Assembly: GCF_002019855.1 (NCBI RefSeq)
Contig: NZ_CM007717.1
Span: forward strand, 7,697,750 to 7,761,749
Source of the DNA: Streptomyces antibioticus
GTDB taxonomy: Bacteria > Actinomycetota > Actinomycetes > Streptomycetales > Streptomycetaceae
Reading direction: 5' to 3'
Length of the DNA: 64,000 nucleotides
The notes under the pieces were generated by a model. That model was not told the origin of the DNA. It saw nothing but the letters and a program-made list of their open reading frames with translations, and did no database searches. Positions 52,336 through 60,718 of this stretch are shown here, in pieces (positions within the stretch are counted from its first letter, which is position 1; each line of letters begins with the position of its first letter). The translations under genes and the position numbers were made by a program.

Positions 52336-52354
52336 TTAGGTTAGGCGAACCTAA
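52336..52354. promoter_or_regulatory. Near-perfect iron box between FdhF-like and PPOX genes
   Basis: TTAGGTTAGGCGAACCTAA differs from the consensus TTAGGTTAGGCTAACCTAA at one base only, the best box in the window. It lies 20 bp from the FdhF-like start and 48 bp from the PPOX start, so it could repress both. Confidence 0.9.
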
Positions 52355-52401
52355 GATCGGATAGTGTGCTGGTATTCCTTTCAGTTCTCCCGGGAGTCGG
52401 C

Positions 52402-52953
52402 TTGTCCCAGATGATCGATACGGCGGCGCTGTCACCGGCGAACGGATACGTCGAACTGGGCTCGGCGGCGGAACTGCGCGAACTGCTGGGGGAGCCGCAC
52501 CCCATCGTGATCGACAAGGTGCACCGGCATCTCACCGACGCCGACCGGGACATCGTCGCCCGCTCGCCGTTCTGTCTCCTCGCGACCTCCGACAGCCGCG
52601 GCAACTGCGACGTCTCGCCGCGCGGCGACGGGCCCGGCTTCACGCACGTCGTCGGCCCCTCGACGCTCGCCCTGCCGGACCGGCCGGGCAATCGCAGGGC
52701 CGACAGCCTCCACAACATCCTGGAGAACCCGCACGCGGGCCTGCTCTACCTCGTCCCCGGCGGCAAGGAAGTACTCCGCGTCAACGGCCGGGCCCGCATC
52801 CTGACGGACGCCCCCTTCTTCGACGCCCTCGCCGACCGCGGCCGCCGCCCGCAGCTCGCGGTGCTCCTGGAGATCGACGAGATCTTCCTGCACTGCCCGC
52901 AGTCGCTGCGCCGCGCGTCCCTGTGGGACCCCGCGTCGTGGCCGGGGGAGTGA
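52402..52953 (+). CDS. PPOX-class FMN flavoprotein (pyridoxamine-phosphate-oxidase-like, MSMEG_1061 type)
   Basis: A protein of about 183 residues with a split-barrel flavin fold. The flavin-binding stretch is FCLLATSDSRGNCDVSPRGD, followed by LALPDRPGNRRADSLHNIL and the late IDEIFLHCPQSLRRASLW, all typical of the MSMEG_1061-type subgroup. TTG 52402 is chosen because GGGAG lies 5 nt upstream. ATG 52411 is too far from that site, and GTG 52366 has no ribosome site but could serve on a leaderless transcript. It probably reduces or oxidises a small cofactor-like substrate with FMN or F420. An iron box lies directly upstream, suggesting a role under iron limitation. The GNAT-like gene follows after 16 bp. 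Confidence 0.85.
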   Translation: MSQMIDTAALSPANGYVELGSAAELRELLGEPHPIVIDKVHRHLTDADRDIVARSPFCLLATSDSRGNCDVSPRGDGPGFTHVVGPSTLALPDRPGNRRADSLHNILENPHAGLLYLVPGGKEVLRVNGRARILTDAPFFDALADRGRRPQLAVLLEIDEIFLHCPQSLRRASLWDPASWPGE

Positions 52954-52969
52954 TCGGGGGACCAGGCTG

Positions 52970-53686
52970 ATGGATGCGTTGCTGGTCAGAGCGCGTGGGC
53001 TGTGGGAGGGCCTGGCCCGGGTGCCGGTGTCGTTCCCGCAGGCAGGCGGTGCGGAGGTGGCGGTCTCCCCGGAATCGGGGCTGTGCCCGGCCGGCTGGGT
53101 CGGGGTGGTGGCCCTGGGCGGATCGGCGATCGTGACCGCGCCGACCGAGCGCACCGCGGCGATCGTTCATGAGGGGCTGGCGCGACTCCCGGTGGCGGCC
53201 GTCGCGGATCCCACCGCCGTCGGGGATGTACTGCCCGGCGCGAGGAGGCTCGGCCCGGCGGCGCTGGCGTACGTGGCCCGCGAGGGTTTCCTTCCGGTGG
53301 AGCCGGGCGCGCTGTCGATGGGGCAAGTCCCGTGCGGTCACCCGGAGTTGCTGAGGCTGGAGGAGTCGGCGGGCGACGAGGACGCCGGTGAGGCGGCGCT
53401 GGGCGACATCACGTCGCCTGCGTTCGTGATCCGTGAGCACGGGCAGGTGGTGGCCGCCGCCGGTTACCGGACCTGGCCCGGCCGGGCGGCTCATGTCTGC
53501 GTCCTGACCGCGCCCGCGGCGCGGGGGCGAGGGCTGGCGCGGGTGACGGGCTCGGCGGCGGTCGCCCACGCCCTCGCCGCCGGGCTGCTGCCGCAGTGGC
53601 GGGCACGACGCGCCGCCTCCCGACGGGTCGCCGCCTCCCTGGGCTTCGCGGAACTGGGCTTCCAACTGAGCGTCGAGATCGCCTAG
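52970..53686 (+). CDS. GNAT-like acetyltransferase
   Basis: A 238-residue protein. The C-terminal half has a GNAT acetyl-CoA loop, VLTAPAARGRGLARVTGSAA, followed by an AVAHALAAGLLPQWRA helix and a SRRVAASLGFAELG segment, as in the FR47/GNAT group. The N-terminal half is a divergent repeat of the fold without an obvious loop. ATG 52970 has GGGGGA about 8 nt upstream. It follows the PPOX gene after 16 bp and is probably co-transcribed from the iron-boxed promoter. The substrate is not predictable. Confidence 0.8.
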   Translation: MDALLVRARGLWEGLARVPVSFPQAGGAEVAVSPESGLCPAGWVGVVALGGSAIVTAPTERTAAIVHEGLARLPVAAVADPTAVGDVLPGARRLGPAALAYVAREGFLPVEPGALSMGQVPCGHPELLRLEESAGDEDAGEAALGDITSPAFVIREHGQVVAAAGYRTWPGRAAHVCVLTAPAARGRGLARVTGSAAVAHALAAGLLPQWRARRAASRRVAASLGFAELGFQLSVEIA

Positions 53687-53737
53687 TCGGCGCAGACGGC
53701 CCTACCGACACCGTTCACAGCCCCGCCGTTTCCGGGC

Positions 53738-54045
53738 GACTCAACTCCGGCCACAGGCCGCGCAGTTCGGGGTCGACGCGACGCCGTTCACAGCCGTCGC
53801 CGTTCCCGGGCGACCCGGCGGCCGTTCCCCCGCCGTGAGGGGCTCGCGCCGTCGCGGTCCGGCGCCGGCAACGGCCCCGCCGTTCCCAAGTGACTCAACG
53901 CCGGCCACAGGCCCCGCAGTTCGGGGTCGACGCGACGCCGTTCACAGCCCCCGCCGCTCCCGGTCGGCCCGGTGGCCGTTTCCCCGCCGTGAGGGGCTCG
54001 CGCCGTCGCGGTCCGGCGCCGGTAGTGGGTCTGCCGTTCGGGGCC
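53738..54045. repeat. Two tandem 154-bp direct repeats in a 518-bp intergenic region
   Basis: Unit 1 (53738-53891) and unit 2 (53892-54045) share long identical blocks at exactly 154-bp offset. Examples are GACTCAAC, the block around GTTCGGGGTCGACGCGACGC and the block around GAGGGGCTCGCGCCGTCGCG. Partial copies of the CCGTTCACAGCC core also lie at about 53712 and 54054. The whole stretch between the GNAT-like stop (53686) and the reductase gene (54205) shows no credible gene. Confidence 0.8.
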
Positions 54046-54204
54046 ACCCGACGCCGTTCACAGCCCCCGTCCTTCCCTGGCGACCCGGTGGCCGTACGGT
54101 GCGCCCGGCCTACCGGTGTCGTGACGATCTGGTACACGCACACGCACCCGGCCCCGAGCGCCCGGCGGGCGATCGGCCCCGTGCGGCGCCCGTGCCGCAG
54201 CCCG

Positions 54205-55023
54205 TCACGCCGCCTCCGACGCCTCGTGGCGCCAGAAGCCCGAGAACGTGATCCGGTTCTTCGGGAGGCCCGCTCGGTGGAGGTGGCGGCGGCCCTCCGT
54301 GGCGAGGGTGGATTCGCCGACCACGAAGGCGTATCCGGCCGGGTCGGCATGGGTGAGGCGGCGGAGTTCGGCCAGGGCGGCGGTCCCGGGGACCGTGGTG
54401 TGGTCCTCGCGGACGACCCAGGTCACGCTCATCCCGGCCGGTGCGGCGAGGACCCGCCGGTCCCCGGCCGTCGGCACCTCCTGGATCAGCCGGCCCACCG
54501 TCCCCGGCGGCAGCGAGCGCAGGATGTTGGTGGTGGCGGGCAGGCCCGTCTCGTCGGCCGCGATGAGCACCTCGGTCGCGTCCTCGGGGCAGTCGAACAG
54601 CAGGCCCTGGTCGAGGAGGGCGAGCGCGTCGCCGGGGCGGGCCGCGCAGGCCCAGATCGCGGCGCGGCCCTCCAGCTCACCGCTCGGCCCGGTGTGCACG
54701 ACGAAGTCGATGTCCATCTCCGCCGCCTCGGGCCGGAACCCGGCCACGGTGTAGTTCGAGCAGTGCGGCCGCTCGTCCTCGGGGATGGCGAGGTAGGGCT
54801 GCCACCACCGGGACCCGGTGAACTCCGGCAGGCGCAGCCGCTGTTGATGGGGGAGCTGGAGGAACAGGCGGAACCAGTGGTCGTAACCCAGCCAGGTGAA
54901 CGAGGCCAGGTCGGGGCCCGCGACGGTCACCCGGTGCAGGGACGGGGAGAGGCGCTCGGAGCGGACGGCCTCGGCACGGAACATGCGGGGGTTCTGCGGC
55001 ATGAGCCGGTGGATCTTCGCCAT
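54205..55023 (-). CDS. Siderophore-interacting protein (FAD-dependent ferric-siderophore reductase)
   Basis: A 272-residue SIP-family reductase with an FAD-binding beta-barrel and a Rossmann-like NAD(P)H domain. It opens with FRAEAVRSERLSPSLHRVTV. It has the flavin loop HCSNYTVAGFRPE, where the usual R-x-Y-T/S motif is S-N-Y-T, and the phosphate-binding stretch WACAARPGDALALLDQG. The C-terminal helix ends AGLPKNRITFSGFWR. It releases iron from imported ferric siderophore in the cytoplasm by reduction. ATG 55023 lies 6 bp from an iron box and 73 bp from the divergent importer start, whose box is separate. The gene is almost certainly iron-repressed. Confidence 0.93.
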   Translation of the reverse strand: MAKIHRLMPQNPRMFRAEAVRSERLSPSLHRVTVAGPDLASFTWLGYDHWFRLFLQLPHQQRLRLPEFTGSRWWQPYLAIPEDERPHCSNYTVAGFRPEAAEMDIDFVVHTGPSGELEGRAAIWACAARPGDALALLDQGLLFDCPEDATEVLIAADETGLPATTNILRSLPPGTVGRLIQEVPTAGDRRVLAAPAGMSVTWVVREDHTTVPGTAALAELRRLTHADPAGYAFVVGESTLATEGRRHLHRAGLPKNRITFSGFWRHEASEAA

Positions 55024-55028
55024 GCGAG

Positions 55029-55047
55029 GAAGGGTAGCCTAAGTTAA
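55029..55047. promoter_or_regulatory. Iron box before the siderophore reductase gene
   Basis: Centred on TAGCCTAA, the 19-mer matches the reverse-complement iron-box consensus at 14 of 19 positions. It begins 6 bp upstream of the reductase start codon. It is distinct from the box at 55073, so each side of this divergent promoter has its own site. Confidence 0.7.
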
Positions 55048-55072
55048 GTAGGGCCCCGGGATTCAGGGCTAA

Positions 55073-55091
55073 TAAGGTTAGGCTAACCTTC
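55073..55091. promoter_or_regulatory. Iron box before the second importer operon
   Basis: TAAGGTTAGGCTAACCTTC matches the consensus at 16 of 19 positions, with a perfect 13-bp centre. It ends 5 bp before the GTG start of the importer ATPase gene. Confidence 0.88.
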
Positions 55092-55095
55092 GCTC

Positions 55096-55968
55096 GTGAG
55101 TTCTGGTGAAGAAGCAACCAAAGCGCCCCGCAGGCGCGGTCACGAGCTGACCGCCCGGGACGTGACCGTGTCGTACGACGGCACGGACGTCGTCCACGAC
55201 GCCGCGCTCGCCCTCCGGCCCGGAGAGGTGACCGCCCTGGTCGGACCCAACGGCAGCGGCAAGTCCACGCTCCTGCGCACCCTGGCCCGGCTCCAGCGCG
55301 CCCGCACCGCCACGCTCACCCTCGGCACCGAGGACGGCGGCACCGCCGACGGCCTCGCCCTCACCGCCCGCGCCTTCGCCCGACAGGTCGCGCTCCTCAC
55401 CCAGGGCCGCCCCACCCCGAGCGGTCTGACCGTGCGGGACGTCGTCGAGTTCGGGCGCTACCCCTACCGCGGACGCTGGGGCCGCGACGACCCGGACGCC
55501 GCCGCGGCCGTCGCCCGCGCCGTGGCCATGACCGACCTCACCGCCCTCGCCGACCGGGGCGCCGAATACCTCTCCGGCGGCCAGCTCCAGCGCGTCTGGC
55601 TGGCCGGCTGCCTCGCCCAGGAGACCGGCGTCCTGCTCCTGGACGAACCCACCACCTACCTCGACCTGCGCTACCAGGTCGAACTGCTCGACCTGATCCG
55701 GGACCTGGCGGACGACCACGGCATCGCCGTCGGCGTCGTCCTGCACGACCTGGACCAGGCCGCCGCCGTCGCCGACCGGATCGCCCTGCTGCACGCGGGC
55801 CGGATCGTCGCCGACGGCCCGCCCGAGGACGTCCTGACCGCGGACCGCCTCACCGACACGTACGGCATCCGTATCGACGTCGACACCGACCCCTCCACCG
55901 GACGGCTGCGCACCCGCGCGATCGGCCGTCACCACGCCCGCACCGAAAGGCTCAGCAACACCCCATGA
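55096..55968 (+). CDS. Ferric-siderophore ABC importer ATPase (second system, Cdt-like)
   Basis: A 290-residue ATPase of the FecE/FhuC type. Walker A is GPNGSGKST, the signature is LSGGQLQRVWLAG, Walker B is VLLLDEPTTYLD, and the switch His is in VVLHDLDQAA. The reading frame begins at GTG 55096, only 5 bp after an iron box and without a ribosome site. Translation is therefore probably from a leaderless or very short transcript. Its stop overlaps the next gene (ATGA). The order ATPase, lipoprotein, fused permease resembles the cdt ferric-siderophore importer of S. coelicolor as I remember it. The ligand may be the local siderophore, a desferrioxamine or a foreign siderophore. Confidence 0.93.
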   Translation: MSSGEEATKAPRRRGHELTARDVTVSYDGTDVVHDAALALRPGEVTALVGPNGSGKSTLLRTLARLQRARTATLTLGTEDGGTADGLALTARAFARQVALLTQGRPTPSGLTVRDVVEFGRYPYRGRWGRDDPDAAAAVARAVAMTDLTALADRGAEYLSGGQLQRVWLAGCLAQETGVLLLDEPTTYLDLRYQVELLDLIRDLADDHGIAVGVVLHDLDQAAAVADRIALLHAGRIVADGPPEDVLTADRLTDTYGIRIDVDTDPSTGRLRTRAIGRHHARTERLSNTP

Positions 55969-56942
55969 ACAGACGCCTCATCACCCTCGCCGCCGCCTCC
56001 GCCGCGGCCGTCGTGCTGGCCGGCTGCGGCACCACCGAGCCCGCCGCCACCTCCTCCGCGTCCGCCGACGCCAAGGGCATCACCCTGACCGACGCCAACG
56101 GCACCGAGGTGAAGCTCGACGGGCCCGCGAAGAAGGTCGTCGGCACCGAGTGGGACGTCGTGGAGCACCTGGTCTCCCTCGGTGTGCAGCCCGTCGGTGT
56201 CGCCGACGTCAAGGGCTACACGGCCTGGGACGCCTCCGCCCCGCTGACCGGCTCCCCCAAGGACATCGGCACCCGCGGCGAGCCCAGCATGGACACCGTC
56301 GCCTCGCTCTCCCCGGACCTGATCGTCGCCAACACCGATCTGCCGGCCGCCGCCATCAAGCAGCTCCGCGAGATAGCCCCGGTGCTGACGATCGACTCCG
56401 CCGACTCCGCGGACCAGATCGCCCGGATGGAGGGCAACCTCGACCTCATCGCCGAGGCCACCGGCACCACCGACAAGGCGAAGGAGCTGAAGACGGCCTT
56501 CGAGGCGAAGGTCGCCGAGGGCAAGAAGGCGCTCACCGACGCGGGCCTCGCCGGCCGCGAGATCGCCTTCGCCGACGGCTACGTCGTCTCCAACCAGGTC
56601 TCCATCCGCCCCTACACCGGCGGTTCGCTGATCGGGAACGTCAACACCGCCCTCGGTCTGAAGAACGCCTGGACGCTGGAGGGCGACAAGGACTACGGCC
56701 TCGGCGCCACCGACGTCGAGGGCCTCAGCAAGCTCGGCGACGTCGAGTTCGCCTACATCGGCAACAAGAGCGAGGGCACCGACCCCTTCAAGGACGACCT
56801 CGCCAAGAACTCCGTCTGGAAGGGCCTGCCGTTCGTCAAGAAGGGCAATGTGCACCAGCTCGCCGACGGCATCTGGATGTTCGGCGGCCCGAAGTCGATG
56901 GAGGCGTACATCGACGCCGTCGTCGGCGCCCTGACGAAGTAA
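55965..56942 (+). CDS. Ferric-siderophore-binding lipoprotein (CdtB-like)
   Basis: A 325-residue solute-binding lipoprotein. The signal peptide ends in the lipobox VVLAGCG (about residues 16-22), followed by a Ser/Ala/Thr tether. The mature domain has family phrases KKVVGTEWDVVEHLVSLGV, LSPDLIVANTDLP and DVEFAYIGNKSEGTD. It captures ferric siderophore outside the membrane for the fused permease encoded next. ATG overlaps the ATPase stop, giving translational coupling. It resembles the CdtB group, which in S. coelicolor binds both ferricoelichelin and ferrioxamines, but ligand specificity cannot be read here. Confidence 0.92.
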   Translation: MNRRLITLAAASAAAVVLAGCGTTEPAATSSASADAKGITLTDANGTEVKLDGPAKKVVGTEWDVVEHLVSLGVQPVGVADVKGYTAWDASAPLTGSPKDIGTRGEPSMDTVASLSPDLIVANTDLPAAAIKQLREIAPVLTIDSADSADQIARMEGNLDLIAEATGTTDKAKELKTAFEAKVAEGKKALTDAGLAGREIAFADGYVVSNQVSIRPYTGGSLIGNVNTALGLKNAWTLEGDKDYGLGATDVEGLSKLGDVEFAYIGNKSEGTDPFKDDLAKNSVWKGLPFVKKGNVHQLADGIWMFGGPKSMEAYIDAVVGALTK

Positions 56943-56953
56943 CGGACGAGCGC

Positions 56954-59038
56954 ATGACCGTCACCGCAACGGCTCCCGTCACCGGCCCCACGGCGACGGC
57001 CTCCCGGACGGGCGCGGCCGCGGTGACGGCCGTACTCGTCCTGCTCGTCACCGCCCTGGCGGTCGTCGACATCACCCAGGGGACGGCCTCCGTCGGCCCG
57101 GCCGAGGTGCTCAAGGCACTCACCGGCCGGGCCGACCCCGCCGACGCCTCCGTCGTGATCGCCTCCCGGCTGCCCCGGATGACCGCGGGCCTCCTGGTCG
57201 GCGCCGCCCTCGGCATCGCCGGCGCCGCCCTCCAGGCCGTCAGCCGCAACGTCCTCGCCGCCCCCGACACCCTCGCCGTCAACGCCGGCTCGTACCTGGC
57301 GCTCGGCGTGCTCACCGTCACCGGCGTCTCCCTGCCGCTGCTGGCCTCCTCCGGCGTCGCCTTCGTCGGCGGACTCGCCGCGGCGGCCGTCGTCCTGGTC
57401 CTGTCCGGACTGGGCGCCGGTACCGTCCGGCTCGTCCTCGCGGGCAGCGCCCTGACCCTCGGACTGTCCTCCGTCACCGAGGGACTGCTCCTGCTGTTCC
57501 CCGAGCAGACCCACGGCCTCTACCAGTGGAACCAGGGCAGCATCAGCCAGAACGGCTTCGACGGCATCGCGCAGATGGCGCCGGTGGCCCTCGCCGGAGT
57601 GGCCGGACTGCTCCTCGTCGCCCGCCGCGTGGACGCCCTCGCCCTCGGCGACGAGGCCGCCCGCGGACTCGGCGTCCCCGTCCGGCGCACCCGGATCACC
57701 GTCGTCGTGCTCGCCTCGCTGCTCTCGGCGGCGGCCGTCACCCTCGCCGGACCCGTCGGCTTCGTCGGCCTGTGCGCACCCGCCCTGGTCCGCCCGCTCG
57801 CCCGCCGGATCCGGCCCTTCGTCCGCGTCCGCGCCTTCCTGCCACTGGCCGGACTGACCGGCGCCGGACTCGTCCTCGGCGCCGACGTCGTGCTGCGCGC
57901 GACCGTCCCCGCCGACACCGCCGTCGCCGTGCCCACCGGCGTCGTCACCAGCATCCTCGGCGCGGTGTTCCTCGTCGGCATGGCCCTGCGGGTCCGCGAC
58001 ACCGCCGCCGCGACCGCGCCGGAACGGCTGCGCATCCCGAGCCGCGCCGGATTCCTCCTCACCGTGGCGATCCTCGTCGCCGCGCTGATCGGGGCGATCG
58101 TCGCCGGAGTACTGCTCGGCGACACCAAACTGCTCTTCGGCGACGTCGTCAACTGGGCGCAGGGCCGGGCCGTGCAGTCCGTCTCCTTCGTCCTCGACAC
58201 CCGGGTGCCCCGTGTCCTCGCCGCCCTGCTCGCCGGCGCGGCCCTGGCCCTGTCCGGCACCCTCGTCCAGGCCGTCACCCGCAACCCGCTCGCCGAGCCC
58301 GGGATCCTCGGCGTGTCCGGCGGCGCCGCGCTCGGCGCGGTCCTGCTCGTCACGACCGTCGACTCCGCCGGCTCCTGGACCATCGCGGGCGCCGCGTTCG
58401 CGGGCGCGGCCGTCACCGCCGTCCTCGTGTTCGGACTCGCCGCCCGGGGCGGCTACGGACAGAACCGGCTGGTGCTGGTCGGCGTCGGCGTGTCCGCCGC
58501 CACGACCGCGCTCATCAGCCTCTTCATCGTCCTCACCGACCCGTTCAACGCGACCAAGGCGCTCACCTGGCTGTCCGGCTCCACCTACGGACGGACCCTG
58601 CCCGACGCCCTGCCCGTCGCCGGCGCCCTGGCCCTCGGCCTGGCGGTGGCCGTGCTGCGCCGCACCGAACTCGACCTCGTCTCCCTCGACGACGACACCC
58701 CCGGCCTGCTCGGCCTGCGGCTGCCCCCGGCCCGCCTCGGCTTCCTGGTGGTGAGCGTGCTGCTGAGCGCCACCGCCGTCTCCGCCGCGGGCACCATCGG
58801 CTTCGTCGGACTCGTCGCCCCGCACGCCGCCCGTGCCCTCGTCGGCCGCCGGCACGTCCGGGTCGTCCCGGTCGCGGTGCTGCTCGGCGCGGTGCTCGTC
58901 TGCGCCGCGGACATCGTCGGCCGGACCGTGATCGCCCCCGCCCAACTGGGCGCGGGACTGATGACGGCCGTCATCGGCACCCCGTACTTCCTCTACCTGC
59001 TGGTGCGCTCGCGGCGGGTCCGGGGGGTGTCGGGCTGA
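56954..59038 (+). CDS. Ferric-siderophore ABC importer permease, two FecCD domains fused (FhuB/CdtC-like)
   Basis: A 694-residue double permease. Residues 1-345 and about 355-694 are two complete FecCD units of roughly ten helices each. Unit one shows RLPRMTAGLLVGAALGIAG, ALQAVSRNVLAAPDTLAV and LGDEAARGLGV. Unit two shows TRVPRVLAALLAGAALALSG, LVQAVTRNPLAEPGILGVSG and LDDDTPGLLGLRLP. The linear fusion replaces a two-gene permease pair, as in FhuB. ATG 56954 lies 11 bp after the lipoprotein stop. It is the last gene of the iron-boxed import operon, and the DMT gene begins 31 bp later. Confidence 0.93.
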   Translation: MTVTATAPVTGPTATASRTGAAAVTAVLVLLVTALAVVDITQGTASVGPAEVLKALTGRADPADASVVIASRLPRMTAGLLVGAALGIAGAALQAVSRNVLAAPDTLAVNAGSYLALGVLTVTGVSLPLLASSGVAFVGGLAAAAVVLVLSGLGAGTVRLVLAGSALTLGLSSVTEGLLLLFPEQTHGLYQWNQGSISQNGFDGIAQMAPVALAGVAGLLLVARRVDALALGDEAARGLGVPVRRTRITVVVLASLLSAAAVTLAGPVGFVGLCAPALVRPLARRIRPFVRVRAFLPLAGLTGAGLVLGADVVLRATVPADTAVAVPTGVVTSILGAVFLVGMALRVRDTAAATAPERLRIPSRAGFLLTVAILVAALIGAIVAGVLLGDTKLLFGDVVNWAQGRAVQSVSFVLDTRVPRVLAALLAGAALALSGTLVQAVTRNPLAEPGILGVSGGAALGAVLLVTTVDSAGSWTIAGAAFAGAAVTAVLVFGLAARGGYGQNRLVLVGVGVSAATTALISLFIVLTDPFNATKALTWLSGSTYGRTLPDALPVAGALALGLAVAVLRRTELDLVSLDDDTPGLLGLRLPPARLGFLVVSVLLSATAVSAAGTIGFVGLVAPHAARALVGRRHVRVVPVAVLLGAVLVCAADIVGRTVIAPAQLGAGLMTAVIGTPYFLYLLVRSRRVRGVSG

Positions 59039-59069
59039 GCCCACGGCCCCGGGCGGGCATGGTGGACGC

Positions 59070-59927
59070 ATGATCGCGCTCGCCCTGCTCTTCGCCGTCC
59101 TGGGAGCCTTCAGCAACGCGCTGGGCACGGCCTTCCAGCGCAAGGCCGCCGCCACCGTGCCCCGGGGCGGCGGCCTCCGGCTGCTCCGGGACCTGGTGCG
59201 GCGGCCCGCCTGGGCCATCGGGATCGCCGGAGTGACGGGCGCCGCCGTGTTCCAGGCGCTGGCCCTGGTCAACGGGCCGATGGCGTTCGTGCAGCCCCTG
59301 TTCATCCTGGAACTGCCCTTCGCGCTGCTGCTCGCCGTCCCCCTGATGGGGCGCCGCCTGCCGGCCGCCGCCTGGTGGGCGATCGCGACCGTGGTGGCCG
59401 GACTGGCCCTGCTGCTCGCGGCGGCCGCCCCCGCGGGCACCCGGGACCAGGCCGCCATGGACCGCTGGATCCCCGTCCTCGCGTGCACGCTCGGAGCGAT
59501 GGCGGCGGCCGTCGCCCTGACCCGCTCCTCCACCTCACCCCTGCTGCGCGCCGCCGTGCTCGCGGCCGGCGCCGCGATCGGCAACGCCCTGACCGCCGCC
59601 CTCATGAAGTCCGCCACCGGGCACCTCACCGACGGCGGACTGCCCGCCTTCCTCACCGCCTGGCAGACCTACGGCTTCGCCCTCACCGGCATCGCCGCGC
59701 TGCTCCTGCTGGAGAACGCGCTCCAGGCCGGCCCCCTGGTCGCCTCCCAGCCCGCGCTGACCATCGGCGACGCGGCGGTCAGCCTGCTGCTCGGCGTCGT
59801 GCTGTTCGAGGAGACCATCCGCACCGGCTGGTGGCTGCTGCCCCAGGCGGCGGGGGCGCTGCTGATCCTGTGGGGCGTGCTGCGGCTCACGCGCGTGGTG
59901 CCACGGCTCGCGGACATCGTGCGCTGA
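59070..59927 (+). CDS. DMT-superfamily (EamA-like) transporter
   Basis: A 285-residue membrane protein with about nine or ten short helices. The first segment FAVLGAFSNALGTAFQRKAA is followed by FQALALVNGPMAFVQPLFILE, a pattern of the drug/metabolite transporter group found widely in actinomycetes. The last helices ATIGD-like LTIGDAAVSLLLGVVLFEETI and GALLILWGVLRLTR are typical of the EamA end. It probably exports or exchanges a small metabolite. It begins 31 bp after the fused permease stop, so it could be read through from the iron-boxed operon, but no functional link is evident. Confidence 0.8.
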   Translation: MIALALLFAVLGAFSNALGTAFQRKAAATVPRGGGLRLLRDLVRRPAWAIGIAGVTGAAVFQALALVNGPMAFVQPLFILELPFALLLAVPLMGRRLPAAAWWAIATVVAGLALLLAAAAPAGTRDQAAMDRWIPVLACTLGAMAAAVALTRSSTSPLLRAAVLAAGAAIGNALTAALMKSATGHLTDGGLPAFLTAWQTYGFALTGIAALLLLENALQAGPLVASQPALTIGDAAVSLLLGVVLFEETIRTGWWLLPQAAGALLILWGVLRLTRVVPRLADIVR

Positions 59928-59969
59928 GCGGGCGCCGACGCGGCTCTGTCGTTCTGCGGCCTTGTCGCT

Positions 59970-60503
59970 CTATCGACTCCCCGACACCTCGAAGTCCCGG
60001 ACGGTCAGCGTGCCCGCGCCCCGCACCCGGAACACCCGGTCCGCCGCCTCGGGGGCGCCGCCGCCCCGCACGACGTACGTGGCGGCCTCGGACGCGCCGA
60101 GGAAGGTCGCCGCGTCGTCCCCGGCGTCCTCCCAGAACACGTTCTCCAGGGTGCAACTGCCCAGACAGTGGACGCCGTCAGCCGCCGGGGCGCCGATGAT
60201 CACGTTCTTCAGGACGGCGCCGTCGGCGAGTTCGAACAGCGGCGCCCGGTCCGGCCCGTCCAGCGCGCCCGCCCCCGTGAAACGGGCCTGCCCGCCGTCG
60301 AAGACGCCGCTGACCTGCTGTGTCCCGGTCAGCCGGGTCTCCGCGACCGCCACCGTACCGGCCGTCGACCGCGCGTCCGTGGCCATCGCCGCCTGCGCCG
60401 CGATCGTCACACCGAGCACCCCGGCCGCGACGGCGGCGATGAACGGCGTCCGGCCCTGGCGCCCGCGATGGCCCGGGCGGCCGGAGGAGGAGTGAAGCGT
60501 CAC
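59970..60503 (-). pseudogene. Truncated PL3-family pectate lyase
   Basis: A 177-residue secreted protein with a signal-like segment (IAAVAAGVLGVTIAAQAAMA, about residues 22-41). It carries the first part of a polysaccharide-lyase family 3 fold: AVLKNVIIGAPAADGVHC, then CTLENVFWEDAGDDAATFLG. These include the family's characteristic CTLENV-W-ED pattern and a conserved Cys pair. The frame ends at TLTVRDFEVSGSR before the remaining helical turns that hold the catalytic basic residues in this family. Intact relatives are about 60-80 residues longer. The next sequence downstream to 59928 does not restore the fold in any frame I could read. It is probably a decayed gene, although a shortened protein could still be secreted. 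Confidence 0.7.
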
Positions 60504-60718
60504 GTGGTCACCGCGCCTTTCCCTGGTCCGTCACGAAGGCATACGGGTCCACGGGCGCGGGTGTTCACGCGGCAGGACTGAACGGGGAGCGCGGGGGCAA
60601 GCGGGTCCTACGTCGGTGCGGGAAGGCGGGCGGTCGGCGACCGCCTTCCCGCACACGGCGGCCGTTCTCCCGCGGGTGGCGACGGCGCGAGGCGTCTCCC
60701 CGCGTCCGCGCGCCGTAT

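Noticed and set aside
53687..54204. Repeat array as a CRISPR
   Set aside because: The units are 154 bp, abut without unique spacers and vary internally. No cas genes are near.
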